A stretch of DNA of 64,000 bases. It comes from Sulfuriferula sp047300855 (GTDB taxonomy: Bacteria > Pseudomonadota > Gammaproteobacteria > Burkholderiales > Sulfuriferulaceae). Both the position numbers and the translations under genes were made by a program. Every line of letters starts with the position of its first letter. The stretch's first letter is position 1. Shown one piece after another: positions 52,521-62,303 of the stretch. The stretch lies in the NCBI RefSeq assembly GCF_047300855.1, contig NZ_CP170197.1, positions 3,224,001 to 3,288,000 on the forward strand. The letters are read 5' to 3'. A model generated the notes under the pieces. It saw nothing but the letters and a program-made list of their open reading frames with translations. It was not told the origin of the DNA and did no database searches.

Positions 52521-55500
52521 TTTGCAGCCTCCTTGTTTTCATCGAGCGGGCCTTCCAGCCAGTCCACTTTTTTCATTTTGCGTACGATCACGTATTCGTC
52601 CCGGTTGGAGCCGACCGTCCCGTAATAATTGAACCCATAGGAGAGCTGTGCATAGCCGCCGATCATGTGGGTCGGCTTGGTGACCGTGCGCGTCACGCTG
52701 TTATGGATGCCACCGCGATAGCCGCTGGTTTCCGCACCCGGCACATTGATGATTTTTTCCTGTGCGTGATACATCAGCGCCATGCCGCGCGGCACGCGCT
52801 GGCTGACCACGGCGCGGGCAGTCAGGGTGCCATTCACGTTGTAGACCTCGATCCAGTCGTTATCCACAATCCCGGCTTCCTTCGCCTCCGGTTCGGAGAT
52901 CCAGACGTGTGGACCGCCGCGCGACAGTGTCAGCATGCGCAGGTTGTCCGTATAGGTGCTGTGGATGCCCCATTTCTGGTGCGGCGTGATCCAGTTCAAC
53001 ACCAGCTGGGTGTTGCCGTTGCCCATCTTGTCGATTACCGGCTTGACGGTCTTGGTGTCGATCGGCGGTTTGTATACGCATAGCCCTTCGCCGAAATCCA
53101 GCATCCATTTGTGGTCCTGGTAGAACTGCTGGCGCCCGGTCAGGGTACGCCAGGGGATGAATTCGTGGACATTGGTGTAGCAGGCGTTGTAGCTCACATG
53201 CTCCGACTCCAGCCCGCTCCAGGTAGGCGAGGAGATGATCTTGCGCGGCTGTGCCTGCACGTCGCGGAAACGGATCTTGTCGTCTTCGCGCGGGATGGCC
53301 AGATGGGTGTGGTCGCGTCCGGTGATTTTGGACAGCGCTTCCCACGCCTTCACCGCCACCTGGCCATTGGTTTCCGGCGCCAGCATCAGGATCATTTCGC
53401 ACGCATCGATGGCTGAATCGATACGCGGCAAGCCCTTGCTGATGCCTTCTTCCTGTACCGTGTGATTCAGCTCGGCCAGTTGCTGCACTTCGCTTTCGGT
53501 GTTCCAGGAAATCCCCTTGCCGCCGTTGCCGACCTTGCTCAGGAGCGGACCCACCGAAGTGAATTTCTTGTACGTGTCAGCGTAATCGCGCGTCACCACC
53601 GTCATGTTGGGCATGGTCTTGCCAGGGATGGCGTCGCATTCGCCCTTCTTCCAGTCCTTCACCCCCATCGCCTGCCCGAGTTCGCTCGGGGTATCGTGCA
53701 TCAGCGGGGTCAGCACCAGATCCTTCCGGGTGCCCAGATGCGTGGCAGAGAGTTCGCTGAACTTTTTCGCGATGGCCTTGTAGATTTCCCAGTCGGACTT
53801 GCTTTGCCACAACGGTTGAACGGCTTCGGACAGCGGGTGGATGAAGGGATGCATGTCCGACGTATTCAGGTCGTCCTTCTCGTACCAGGTGGCGGTCGGC
53901 AGCACGATATCGGAATACAGGCAGGTGGTGGACATGCGGAAATCCAGCGTCACCAGCAGGTCCAGCTTGCCTTCCGCGCCCTTGTCATGCCACACCACTT
54001 CCCTGGGCTTGGCTTCGCCCAGTTCCCCCAGATCCGGGCCGAATACTGCATTCTGCGTACCCAGCAGGTACTTCAGGAAGTACTCGTGGCCTTTGCCGCT
54101 GGAACCCAGAATGTTGGAGCGCCACACGAACATATTGCGCGGGAAATTCTTGGGATTGTCCGGGTCTTCGCAGGACATTTTCAGCGTGCCGTTCTTGAGT
54201 TGCTCCGTTGCGTATTTGACCGGATCAATACCTGCGGCTTCCGCGGCCTTAACCACATCGATCGGGTTGGTCTGCAACTGGGGTGCTGACGGCAGCCAGC
54301 CCATGCGCTCGGACTTCACGTTGAAGTCAATCAGGCGGTAGTCTGCAGCGCTGGCATCGCCGGTGGGCGACAGAATTTCGCTGGTATCCAGCTTCTCATG
54401 CCGCCATTGGCTGGTATGCGCGTAAAAGAACGAAGTGCCGTTCATCTGCCGCGACGGACGATGCCAGTCCAGCGCAAAGGCCAGCGGCGTCCAGCCGGTT
54501 TGCGGGCGCAGTTTTTCCTGCCCCACGTAGTGCGCCCAGCCGCCGCCGGACTGCCCGACGCAACCGCACATCACCAGCATGTTGATGATGCCGCGGTAAA
54601 TCATGTCCATGTGATACCAGTGGTTCAGCCCGGCACCGACGATCACCATGGATTTGCCGTGGGTCTTGTCTGCGTTGTCGGCGAATTCGCGCGCCACGGT
54701 GATGATGTCGGCGCGTTTCACGCCGGTATGCTTTTCACCCCAGGCCGGGGTGTACGGTGCCATGTCGTCATAGCTGGTGGCCACATTGCCGCCGCCCAGC
54801 CCGCGATCCAGGCCGTAATTGGCGAGCAACAGGTCGTAAACCGTCGCCACCTTGACTTCGCCATCCTGAACACGGATGGTCTTGACCGGCACATTGCGCA
54901 CCTGCACATCATCGGCGTCGGTGCCGCCAAAATAGGGGAAGCCGATACCAACAACGGCATCCTTGACATCTATCAGGCTGAGCCTGGGTTTGATTTCCTG
55001 GCCGGATCCGGCATCGCGCATTTCCAGATTCCACATGCCGCTTTGCCCCCAGCGGAAACCGATCGAGCCGTTGGGCGCGACCAGATAACCGGTATTTTCA
55101 TCGATCACGATGGTTTTCCAGTCGGGATTGTTTTCCTGCCCGAGCTTGCCATCCAGATCGGACGCGCGCAGGAACCGGTCCGGCACCAGCGTGCCGTTAT
55201 GCTCCTTCAGCATCACCAGCATCGGCATGTCGGTGAACTGGCGACAGTAGCCATCGAAATACGCGCTTTTTTTGTCCAGATGAAATTCTTTGAGAATGAC
55301 ATGCCCCATGGCCATGGCCAGGGCTGCGTCCGTCCCCTGCTTGGGCGCCAGCCAGATATCGCCGAATTTCACCATCTCGCCATAGTCGCTGGAGACGGCG
55401 ACGGTTTTGGTGCCCTTGTAACGCACCTCGGTGAAGAAATGCGCATCCGGCGTACGCGTCTGCGGGATGTTGGAACCCCACACCATCAGGTAGGTGGAGT

Positions 55501-56233
55501 TGTACCAGTCGGCCGACTCGGGCACGTCGGTCTGCTCGCCCCATACCTGTGGCGAAGCCGGCGGCAGATCGCAGTACCAGTCATAAAAGGACAAGGGAAC
55601 ACCGCCGATCAGGGACAGGTAACGCGACCCGGCGGCATAGCTCACCATCGACATCGCCGGGATCGGCGAGAACCCGATGATCCGGTCAGGGCCGAAGTCC
55701 TTGATGGTGGACACGTTGGCCGCGGCAATCATTTCGGTGACTTCATCCCACTTGGCGCGCACGAAACCGCCCTGCCCGCGCACCGATTTGTAGCGCTTTG
55801 CGGTTTCCGGATTCTGGCTGATGGCCTGCCAGGCTTGCACCGGCTCCATGGTCTTGCGGGCTTCGCGCCACAGCTCCATCAGCCGGCCGCGGATCATCGG
55901 GTACTTCACGCGCTGCGCGCTATACACATACCAGGAATAGCTGGCGCCGCGGGGGCAGCCGCGCGGCTCGTGGTTGGGCAGATCCGGACGGGTACGCGGG
56001 TAGTCGGTCTGTTGGGTTTCCCAGGTGATCAGGCCATTCTTTACGTAGATTTTCCAGCTGCACGATCCGGTGCAGTTCACCCCGTGGGTGGAGCGCACGA
56101 TCTTGTCGTGCTGCCAGCGCTGGCGATAACCGTTTTCCCAGGTCCGGTCTTCCTGGGTCACGACACCGTGATCGCCGGAGAAGTTTGCAACGTTCTTCTT
56201 GAAGAAACTCAACCTGTCGATGAAATGGCTCAT
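52517..56233 (-). CDS. narG: respiratory nitrate reductase alpha subunit, bis-MGD
   Basis: The 1238-residue catalytic subunit reduces nitrate to nitrite in the cytoplasm. The FS0 cluster ligands are in RSTHGVNCTGSCSWK with a Cys further on in NHEPRGCPRG; the first ligand is His, as in true NarG. The molybdenum-ligand Asp lies in FYDWYCDLPPASPQVWGEQT. Further motifs are VWGSNIPQTRTPDAHF and TCLYSDIVLPTATWYEKDDLN. Length is that of the family. It follows narK genes on the same strand with only 42 bp between, so they probably share a transcript driven by NarL. MobA in this window supplies its cofactor. Confidence 0.98.
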   Translation of the reverse strand: MSHFIDRLSFFKKNVANFSGDHGVVTQEDRTWENGYRQRWQHDKIVRSTHGVNCTGSCSWKIYVKNGLITWETQQTDYPRTRPDLPNHEPRGCPRGASYSWYVYSAQRVKYPMIRGRLMELWREARKTMEPVQAWQAISQNPETAKRYKSVRGQGGFVRAKWDEVTEMIAAANVSTIKDFGPDRIIGFSPIPAMSMVSYAAGSRYLSLIGGVPLSFYDWYCDLPPASPQVWGEQTDVPESADWYNSTYLMVWGSNIPQTRTPDAHFFTEVRYKGTKTVAVSSDYGEMVKFGDIWLAPKQGTDAALAMAMGHVILKEFHLDKKSAYFDGYCRQFTDMPMLVMLKEHNGTLVPDRFLRASDLDGKLGQENNPDWKTIVIDENTGYLVAPNGSIGFRWGQSGMWNLEMRDAGSGQEIKPRLSLIDVKDAVVGIGFPYFGGTDADDVQVRNVPVKTIRVQDGEVKVATVYDLLLANYGLDRGLGGGNVATSYDDMAPYTPAWGEKHTGVKRADIITVAREFADNADKTHGKSMVIVGAGLNHWYHMDMIYRGIINMLVMCGCVGQSGGGWAHYVGQEKLRPQTGWTPLAFALDWHRPSRQMNGTSFFYAHTSQWRHEKLDTSEILSPTGDASAADYRLIDFNVKSERMGWLPSAPQLQTNPIDVVKAAEAAGIDPVKYATEQLKNGTLKMSCEDPDNPKNFPRNMFVWRSNILGSSGKGHEYFLKYLLGTQNAVFGPDLGELGEAKPREVVWHDKGAEGKLDLLVTLDFRMSTTCLYSDIVLPTATWYEKDDLNTSDMHPFIHPLSEAVQPLWQSKSDWEIYKAIAKKFSELSATHLGTRKDLVLTPLMHDTPSELGQAMGVKDWKKGECDAIPGKTMPNMTVVTRDYADTYKKFTSVGPLLSKVGNGGKGISWNTESEVQQLAELNHTVQEEGISKGLPRIDSAIDACEMILMLAPETNGQVAVKAWEALSKITGRDHTHLAIPREDDKIRFRDVQAQPRKIISSPTWSGLESEHVSYNACYTNVHEFIPWRTLTGRQQFYQDHKWMLDFGEGLCVYKPPIDTKTVKPVIDKMGNGNTQLVLNWITPHQKWGIHSTYTDNLRMLTLSRGGPHVWISEPEAKEAGIVDNDWIEVYNVNGTLTARAVVSQRVPRGMALMYHAQEKIINVPGAETSGYRGGIHNSVTRTVTKPTHMIGGYAQLSYGFNYYGTVGSNRDEYVIVRKMKKVDWLEGPLDENKEAAK

Positions 56234-56275
56234 TTATTTGCTCCTAATGTTATATCCGGCCGCCATACCCTTGAT

Positions 56276-57697
56276 TCAGCAAGGGACGGGCGCATTTTTG
56301 CGTGAGTAATACCACCAGGTGACGGCGATGCAGCTCAGGTAGAAACCGATGAATAAATACAACGCGGCCTCCGGTCCGCCGGTCAGCGCGATGGAGGAGC
56401 CGAAGCTCTTCGGAATGAAGAACGCGCCGTAGGCCGCGATGGCGGAGCTAAACCCCAATACCGCTGCCGAACGCATGCCGGACTCCTTCACCGCTACCGA
56501 CTCGACGGCATCCTCGCCGTGGATCTCGGCTTCGCGCAGATACATGCTCAGGCAGATCGCCGGAATCATGCGGAAGGTCGAACCATTGCCGATGCCGGTG
56601 CTGAGAAACAACACCATGAACATCGCCAGGAAACCCCAGAACGCGCCGGGCTGGGTGCGTATGCCGAGGAAGTAGAGCACCCCCACCACAGCCGCCGCCA
56701 TGACCACGAACGTCCAGAAGGTCACGCGCGCGCCGCCCAGCTTGTCCGATATCCATCCGCCCAGGGGGCGGAACAAGGCGCCGACCAGAGGGCCCAGGAA
56801 AGCGTACTGGGTCGGGTCCACGTCAGGGAACTGCAGCTTGGTCAATAGCGGCAGACCAGCGGAAAACCCGATGAAAGAACCGAACGTGCCGACATACAGC
56901 CAGCTCATCAGCCACATGTGCTTGCGTTTGAAAATAACCGCCTGCTCGCGAAACGAGGCGCGCGCCGTCGCCAGATCGTTCATGCCGAACCAGGCAGCGA
57001 GCGTGGAAGCAATGATGAACGGCACCCAGATGAAGCCGGCATTCTGTATCCACATGGTCTTGGTGACGTCACCCTTGCTCCAGGTTTGCGGTTCGCCGCC
57101 GAAGACACCGAACACGCCGGCCGTAATCACCAGCGGTACGACGAACTGCACCACGCTCACCCCCAGGTTGCCGAGGCCGGCGTTCAGGCCCAACGCCATA
57201 CCTTTCTGGCTTTTCGGGAAGAAGAAACTGATATTGGACATGCTGGATGCGAAGTTGCCGCCACCGAATCCGGCCAGTAGCGCCAGGATCAAAAACACCG
57301 AGTACGGCGTGTGCGGATCCTGCACCGCGAAGCCCATCCAGAGTGCCGGTATCAGCAGCGATGCAGTGCTGATGGCAGTCCACCGGCGCCCGCCGAAAAT
57401 CGGCACCATGAACGAGTAGAAAACCCTCAGCGTGGCGCCGGAAAGACCGGGCAACGCCGCCAGCCAGAACAGCTGGTTCTCGTCAAACTTGAACCCGATA
57501 TTGGGCAAGTTCACCACCGCCACGCTCCACACCATCCACACGGCAAATGCGAGCAGCAGTGCCGGAATCGATATCCACAGGTTGCGGGTCGCAATGCGCT
57601 TGCCCTTTTCCGCCCAGAAAGCGGCGTCTTCGGGACGCCAGTCGGCGATGACATGGCCCTCGTGCTTGGGATGTGTTTTCAATACGGTGCTGACCAT
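56276..57697 (-). CDS. narK2: nitrate/nitrite antiporter, NarK2 type
   Basis: The 473-residue MFS carrier has 12 helices and a longer N-terminal lead than its neighbour. The nitrate signature is AGFGGGNFASSMSNISFFFP with KSQKGMALGLNAGLGNLGVS, as in NarK2 carriers that exchange nitrate for nitrite. The other signature, NGSTFRMIPAICL, is present too. It is encoded just before narG and just after narK1 on the same strand. Type assignment rests on motif resemblance and order in NarK1K2 pairs. Confidence 0.88.
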   Translation of the reverse strand: MVSTVLKTHPKHEGHVIADWRPEDAAFWAEKGKRIATRNLWISIPALLLAFAVWMVWSVAVVNLPNIGFKFDENQLFWLAALPGLSGATLRVFYSFMVPIFGGRRWTAISTASLLIPALWMGFAVQDPHTPYSVFLILALLAGFGGGNFASSMSNISFFFPKSQKGMALGLNAGLGNLGVSVVQFVVPLVITAGVFGVFGGEPQTWSKGDVTKTMWIQNAGFIWVPFIIASTLAAWFGMNDLATARASFREQAVIFKRKHMWLMSWLYVGTFGSFIGFSAGLPLLTKLQFPDVDPTQYAFLGPLVGALFRPLGGWISDKLGGARVTFWTFVVMAAAVVGVLYFLGIRTQPGAFWGFLAMFMVLFLSTGIGNGSTFRMIPAICLSMYLREAEIHGEDAVESVAVKESGMRSAAVLGFSSAIAAYGAFFIPKSFGSSIALTGGPEAALYLFIGFYLSCIAVTWWYYSRKNAPVPC

Positions 57698-57773
57698 TTT
57701 GCTTCTCCTTTTCCGTTCATTCGCGCTGGCAGGATAGTGTTGCCATCGCGTTTTGCATGGGCTCCCGACACGC

Positions 57774-59066
57774 TCATATCAACTCTTCTTTCATCATCGC
57801 GGCGCGCAGCCCCTCCTTGTTCGCCAGCACCGCCATTTTTTCCGCCTTGACGGCGTAATAGGTCCAGATCATCACGATTGCCACCAGGCCATAGAGCAGC
57901 ATGAAGCAACTGCTGCGCACGCCTATCCTGTCCGCGGCCACGCCGAACAGAATCGGCAGGCTGAATCCACCGAGGCCGCCGATCACCCCGACCAGGCCGC
58001 CGACGGAGCCGATGTTGTCGTGGTAATAGTCGGCGATGCAGCGGTACACGCTGGCCTTGCCAAACCCCTGGGCGATGCCCACCACGAAGATCAAAACGGT
58101 GAATACCCACACATTGAGACCAATGTGCAGGGAGACATCGCCCTTGATGCCGTGAATGGTCATGGTGGTTGGCGGGTAGGAGAGGAAAAACAGGCTCACC
58201 AGACAGATCCACAGCACCCACCAGTTCACGGTGCGGCCGCCCAGCTTGTCTGAAAACCAGCCGCCCAGTGCACGAATGGCGCCGGAAGGGAGGGTGAACA
58301 GCATGGTGATCAATGCGGCGCTCTTGAGGTCGAGGCCGTATTCGGTGATGTAGTATTTGGGCAGCCACAGGGCGAGCGCCACGAACCCGCCGAACACGAA
58401 GAAGTAAGCGAGCCCGAAGCGCCACACGCGGGCATCCTTGAGCGGGGCAAGCTGCTGTGCAAGAGTGATGTGCTTGAGCCGGCCGGCCTTGTGCTCCACG
58501 TGACGCGGATCGGTAGAGGTCAGCAACCAGAACGCCACCGCCATCACCAGCATGGCGATGGAATAGACTTGCGGGACGGCGCGCCAGCCCCAGGCCACCA
58601 CAATCAGGGGGGCGACGAAGTTGGTAATCGCCGCGCCCGCATTGCCGGCGCCGAAAATGCCCATGACGGTGCCCTGGCGTTGCTTGCTGAACCAGGCCGA
58701 GGTGTACTGGATGCCGATAGCGAAGGCGCCCCCCGCCAGCCCGACGAACAGCCCGACCACCAGGTACTGCCAGTACTGGGTGGCGAAGGCGAGTCCATAG
58801 GTCGAGACCGCGACCAGGATCATCTGCACCAGGTAGACGATACGTCCGCCGAAACGATCGCTGAGGATTCCCAGCGGCAACCGCACGAGTGAACCGGTTA
58901 ATATCGGCGTCGCCACCAGCACGCCGAATTCGGTTTCGTTCAATCCCAGTTCGCTCTTGATTTTGATGCCGATAATGGAGAACATGGTCCACACGGCGAA
59001 GTTGAAGGCAAACGCCAGGGTGCTCATGCCCAGGGCCAAGCCCTGTTTTTGAGTATGTGTCGTCAT
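57774..59066 (-). CDS. narK1: nitrate transporter, NarK1 type
   Basis: The 430-residue MFS carrier has 12 helices. Its nitrate signature is AGGAFAIGIQYTSAWFSKQR with MGIFGAGNAGAAITNFVAP, a form found in NarK1-like nitrate/proton symporters. The second signature appears as GVVGGLGGFSLPILFG-like sequence near residue 375. It is the first gene of the narK1-narK2-narGHJI run, divergent from narX. Symport rather than exchange is inferred from family class. A candidate NarL site lies about 105 bp upstream. Confidence 0.88.
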   Translation of the reverse strand: MTTHTQKQGLALGMSTLAFAFNFAVWTMFSIIGIKIKSELGLNETEFGVLVATPILTGSLVRLPLGILSDRFGGRIVYLVQMILVAVSTYGLAFATQYWQYLVVGLFVGLAGGAFAIGIQYTSAWFSKQRQGTVMGIFGAGNAGAAITNFVAPLIVVAWGWRAVPQVYSIAMLVMAVAFWLLTSTDPRHVEHKAGRLKHITLAQQLAPLKDARVWRFGLAYFFVFGGFVALALWLPKYYITEYGLDLKSAALITMLFTLPSGAIRALGGWFSDKLGGRTVNWWVLWICLVSLFFLSYPPTTMTIHGIKGDVSLHIGLNVWVFTVLIFVVGIAQGFGKASVYRCIADYYHDNIGSVGGLVGVIGGLGGFSLPILFGVAADRIGVRSSCFMLLYGLVAIVMIWTYYAVKAEKMAVLANKEGLRAAMMKEELI

Positions 59067-59171
59067 TATTTGCGCCCCATGATGGTGATCTATCCTTGTT
59101 AACCTTGAGCGCAGTCTAGGCTCGGAAAGTATGGCTGCCTATCCGCGAAATCCTGTCAAAAAGCGCTCGCA

Positions 59172-59187
59172 TACCACCAAAGAGGTA
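59172..59187. promoter_or_regulatory. candidate NarL 7-2-7 site between narK1 and narX
   Basis: NarL binds inverted heptamers TACYYMT with a two-base spacer. Here TACCACC-AA-AGAGGTA has the right arm exact (TACCTCT on the minus strand) and the left arm matching at five of seven positions. It lies 106-121 bp upstream of narK1 and 174 bp before narX, in the 294-bp divergent promoter region. No convincing FNR box was found in this region. Confidence 0.4.
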
Positions 59188-59360
59188 TACGAAAAACATG
59201 ATTAACCCTTTGCTGCGATTGGTATTTTTTGCGCCGCAATGCAGGCGTGGAAACGCTGCGGCGTTTTTGGTGGTACACCTTATTCCCACCCTTTTTATCC
59301 CCTGGTGCAGCACGCTTTCACCTCGGTGAGCATCCCAGCCGAAGCAGGAGAACCATAACC

Positions 59361-61277
59361 ATGTCTACGAAACTGTTTGAACGCTCTTTGTTGTTGCGCC
59401 TGGGCATAGCCATGGCCGCCATCGCCCTGCTAAGCGTACTGGGCATGGCCAGTTCCATCATCGTTGCAGAGACGATGCAAGGCGGCGGCGCGGCCATCGA
59501 CGTGGCCGGCTCCCTGCGCATGCAAAGCCATCGCATCGGGAATCTGGTACTGCTGGCGCAGGAACGCCAAAATCCTGACGATAAACGCGCGGCGCAGGCT
59601 GCACTGCAACACTTCAACCTGACCCTGCGCGATGGCCGCCTGTTGAGCGCGTTACCGGCCGATCCCGGCAGCGCGGCCCAGATTCATTACCGGGCACTGG
59701 TCAATGACTGGCAGCAGCACCTTCAACCTGCCATGCTCGCGGCCCTGAAAAGCGCAGGACGCGGAGCCGCAACGGCTGATCACAGCCATGCCGGAAACCT
59801 TGCGCTGCTGGGGAAAATAGATGGCTTCGTGGGAGGTGTCGACCAGTTCGTAAAGCAGTTGAGCCAGAACATGGATGCCAAGGTCACCCTGCAACGCACC
59901 ATACTCGGCGTCTCGCTGTTTTTCACGATTGTGGTCATCTTTGTCAGCATGTACATGCTGCATACCGAGGTGCTCGTTCCGCTGCGGGATCTGCTCGATT
60001 TCGCAGGGCGGATCGGGCATGGCCAATTCGACATCCGCACCCAGCACACCGGTCCGGACGAACTGGGTCGTCTGGGGAGCGCATTCAACGGGATGGCTGC
60101 GGAATTGTCCAGGCTGTACCGAAATCTTGAAATCCGCGTCGCGGAAAAAACCGCAGAATTGAGCCGCAGCAACCAGTCCCTGGAATTGCTGTACCACTCC
60201 ATTGCACGGCTGTATAACGGCCCGGTCGCCCGCGATACCTACGCGATCCTGTTGAAGGATATTGAAAGCGTGCTGGACATCGGGCACGGTTCAGCATGTC
60301 TGGTAGAGGGGGAAAGAGACCGTGCCTCCCTGCTTGCTTCCACGTTCGTCCCCGCGGCTGGCGACGTCGATCTTTGCCAGGTATCCGATTGTGCCGAGTG
60401 TCTGGGCGGCGCGGTCATACATCAACGCCTCGCTGGTGACAGCCAGCATACAATACTGGCGTTGCCCCTGATGGATGCCGAGCGGCAACACGGCGTATTG
60501 CAGCTGCAGATCCAGAAAGGGCGCACGCTTGAAGCCTGGCAAATGCAGCTGCTCGAAGCCTTGTGCCGGCATATCGGCACGGCCATCGGCACGGCGCGCA
60601 AGAGCGAGCAAAGCCGGCGCGTTTCTCTGCTCGAGGAACGGGCCGTCATCGCGCGCGAGCTGCATGACTCACTGGCCCAGTCGCTCTCCTTCATGAAAAT
60701 CCAGGTGAGCCGCCTGCAGTCCGTGCTTGGTACGCCGCCGCCTGTAGAGGCGGGAAAAATACTTTCCGAGCTACGCCAGGGTCTCAACAGTGCCTACCGC
60801 GAACTCAGGGAGCTGCTTACTACCTTCCGCCTGAAAATCGAAGGCACCGGGCTGTCGGCCGCACTGCAGGATACGGTTACCGAATTTTCCAGGCGCGGAG
60901 ACATTCCGATTCAGCTCGACGTCCATCTTGCCGGCTGCCGGCTGTCGGCCAACGAGGAGATCCATGTGTTGCAGATCATTCGGGAAGCCCTGTCCAATGT
61001 TGTGCATCACGCCCGGGCCCGGCAAGTCAAAGCAATGGTGAGCTTTGACAGCGACGGCATCTTGTCGGCCACCGTGGAAGACGACGGCATCGGCATCAAT
61101 GGCACTCCGGACATGCACCATTACGGCATGGCCATCATGCAGGAACGCGCGCGCAGCCTGGGAGGAAAACTGGAAACGGAAAATCGTGCTACAGGAGGGA
61201 CGCGTGTGTCACTGAGCTTCAAACCGGCCACCAGCAGCGAACCGGCGCCAGTACAACTGCACGGATTTGCAACATGA
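59361..61277 (+). CDS. narX: nitrate/nitrite sensor histidine kinase NarX
   Basis: From ATG 59361 this gives 638 residues. The P-box, the nitrate-binding segment conserved in NarX and NarQ, appears as AIDVAGSLRMQSHRIG at 45-60, just after the first membrane helix. A second helix (FFTIVVIFVSMYMLHTEV) precedes HAMP and a GAF-like linker with Cys. The HisKA_3 H-box is ARELHDSLAQSL (His435), and EDDGIGINGTP forms the ATP lid. It senses nitrate in the periplasm and phosphorylates NarL, whose gene overlaps its stop (ATGA at 61274). An upstream frame beginning near 59229 is not needed. Confidence 0.95.
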   Translation: MSTKLFERSLLLRLGIAMAAIALLSVLGMASSIIVAETMQGGGAAIDVAGSLRMQSHRIGNLVLLAQERQNPDDKRAAQAALQHFNLTLRDGRLLSALPADPGSAAQIHYRALVNDWQQHLQPAMLAALKSAGRGAATADHSHAGNLALLGKIDGFVGGVDQFVKQLSQNMDAKVTLQRTILGVSLFFTIVVIFVSMYMLHTEVLVPLRDLLDFAGRIGHGQFDIRTQHTGPDELGRLGSAFNGMAAELSRLYRNLEIRVAEKTAELSRSNQSLELLYHSIARLYNGPVARDTYAILLKDIESVLDIGHGSACLVEGERDRASLLASTFVPAAGDVDLCQVSDCAECLGGAVIHQRLAGDSQHTILALPLMDAERQHGVLQLQIQKGRTLEAWQMQLLEALCRHIGTAIGTARKSEQSRRVSLLEERAVIARELHDSLAQSLSFMKIQVSRLQSVLGTPPPVEAGKILSELRQGLNSAYRELRELLTTFRLKIEGTGLSAALQDTVTEFSRRGDIPIQLDVHLAGCRLSANEEIHVLQIIREALSNVVHHARARQVKAMVSFDSDGILSATVEDDGIGINGTPDMHHYGMAIMQERARSLGGKLETENRATGGTRVSLSFKPATSSEPAPVQLHGFAT

Positions 61278-61927
61278 ACGCCGTCACAAATTTCTCGTTA
61301 TTGATCATCGACGATCACCCGCTGTTTCGCAAAGGCGTGATCCAGCTCATCGGCATGGCGGAGGAATTCCGCGTCATCGGCGAGGCATCAAGCGGCACGG
61401 AAGGTATTGAACAAGCCCGTGCACTGCAGCCGGACTTGATATTGCTCGACCTCAACCTGAAGGACATGAGCGGCATCGAGGTGTTGAAGGCACTGAAAAC
61501 CAAGGATGCTGACTGGCGCATCATCATGCTCACCGTGTCGGACCATTCGGACGATCTGATCGCCGCGTTGCGCGCCGGAGCCGACGGCTACCTGTTGAAG
61601 GACATGGAACCGGAAGACCTGCTGGCCAGTATCCGTACCGGTGCCCAGGGACGCATGACCCTGACCGATGGCCTCACCGGCATGCTAGCCCATGCCTTGC
61701 GGCAAGAGGCGCGTCCCAACACGCCGCAGGAAGCCGGGCTTACCGAGCAGGAAACCAATATTCTGGAACAGGTCGCTACCGGCAAGAGCAACAAATTGAT
61801 TGCACGGGAACTCGGCATCACCGAAGGCACGGTCAAGGTCCATGTCAAGCACCTGCTGAAAAAGCTCAATCTGCGCTCTCGCGTCGAAGCCGCCGTGTGG
61901 GCCGTCGAAAGAGCCGGACGCAGCTGA
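61274..61927 (+). CDS. narL: nitrate/nitrite response regulator NarL
   Basis: The 217-residue regulator has a receiver domain with phospho-acceptor Asp59 (LILLDLNLKDMSG), the same number as E. coli NarL. The LuxR-type C-terminal HTH reads LTEQETNILEQVATGKSNKL, then ELGITEGTVKVHVKHLLKKL. It should bind heptamers near nar genes and activate or repress respiration genes in response to nitrate. Its start overlaps narX. The right repeat starts 50 bp after its stop. No terminator is evident after it. Confidence 0.96.
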   Translation: MNAVTNFSLLIIDDHPLFRKGVIQLIGMAEEFRVIGEASSGTEGIEQARALQPDLILLDLNLKDMSGIEVLKALKTKDADWRIIMLTVSDHSDDLIAALRAGADGYLLKDMEPEDLLASIRTGAQGRMTLTDGLTGMLAHALRQEARPNTPQEAGLTEQETNILEQVATGKSNKLIARELGITEGTVKVHVKHLLKKLNLRSRVEAAVWAVERAGRS

Positions 61928-61976
61928 GTGGGGAAAGTACCCGCGTCAGACCGCCCAGGCTCGGAAACGCCCGTTG

Positions 61977-62303
61977 CAGCGCACTTCGATCGCGTTCACT
62001 CACTCCGTTCATCCCGATAGCAATGAGCCCCGAAGACTTACAACGCCTGGTCACGCTCGCCATGCCATACGGCAAGTACAAAGGCCGCCTGATTGCCGAT
62101 CTGCCCGGACAGTACCTTAACTGGTTTGCCCGGGTGGGTTTTCCGCCCGGCGAAATCGGCCGTCTGTTGGCACTGATGCAGGAACTGGACCACAACGGTT
62201 TATCCGCGCTGCTCGACCCCTTGCGAAAGCGCTAAGGCGTTCACTGCGGCGGCTTCACTGTTCCGCAATCCGCACTCATCCAGCGGCCGCTGATATCGGC
62301 GTG
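61977..62303 (+). repeat. right copy of direct repeat flanking the nar module
   Basis: About 327 bp matching 45559-45886 in the same orientation. It holds the complete DUF3820 gene (right copy), and at its end the last codons of the intact DUF3617 gene. The left copy has only the tail of that gene, so this is likely the ancestral arrangement. Confidence 0.85.
62023..62235 (+). CDS. DUF3820 family protein, right copy
   Basis: The 70-residue protein (MSPEDLQRLVTLAMPYGKYK) differs from the left copy at five positions only. The core motif MPYGKYKGRLIADLPGQYL is unchanged except for a Gln for Pro. The gene stops five bases before the convergent DUF3617 gene's stop, which places both in a normal two-gene locus. 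Role unknown. Start ATG 62023 is preceded by CGATAGCA, a weak ribosome-binding site shared with the left copy. Confidence 0.85.
   Translation: MSPEDLQRLVTLAMPYGKYKGRLIADLPGQYLNWFARVGFPPGEIGRLLALMQELDHNGLSALLDPLRKR

Noticed and set aside
54398..56305. 635-residue open frame antisense to narG
   Set aside because: It is a shadow of the strongly supported narG gene, with no domain and no ribosome-binding site.
59116..59313. 65-residue minus-strand frame in the narK1-narX divergent region
   Set aside because: No ribosome-binding site or recognisable pattern, and it covers the likely NarL promoter region.
59067..59360. FNR box in the nar divergent promoter
   Set aside because: Half-sites such as TGTCAA near 59153 are present, but no second half fits the TTGAT-N4-ATCAA layout; oxygen control is plausible yet not shown.
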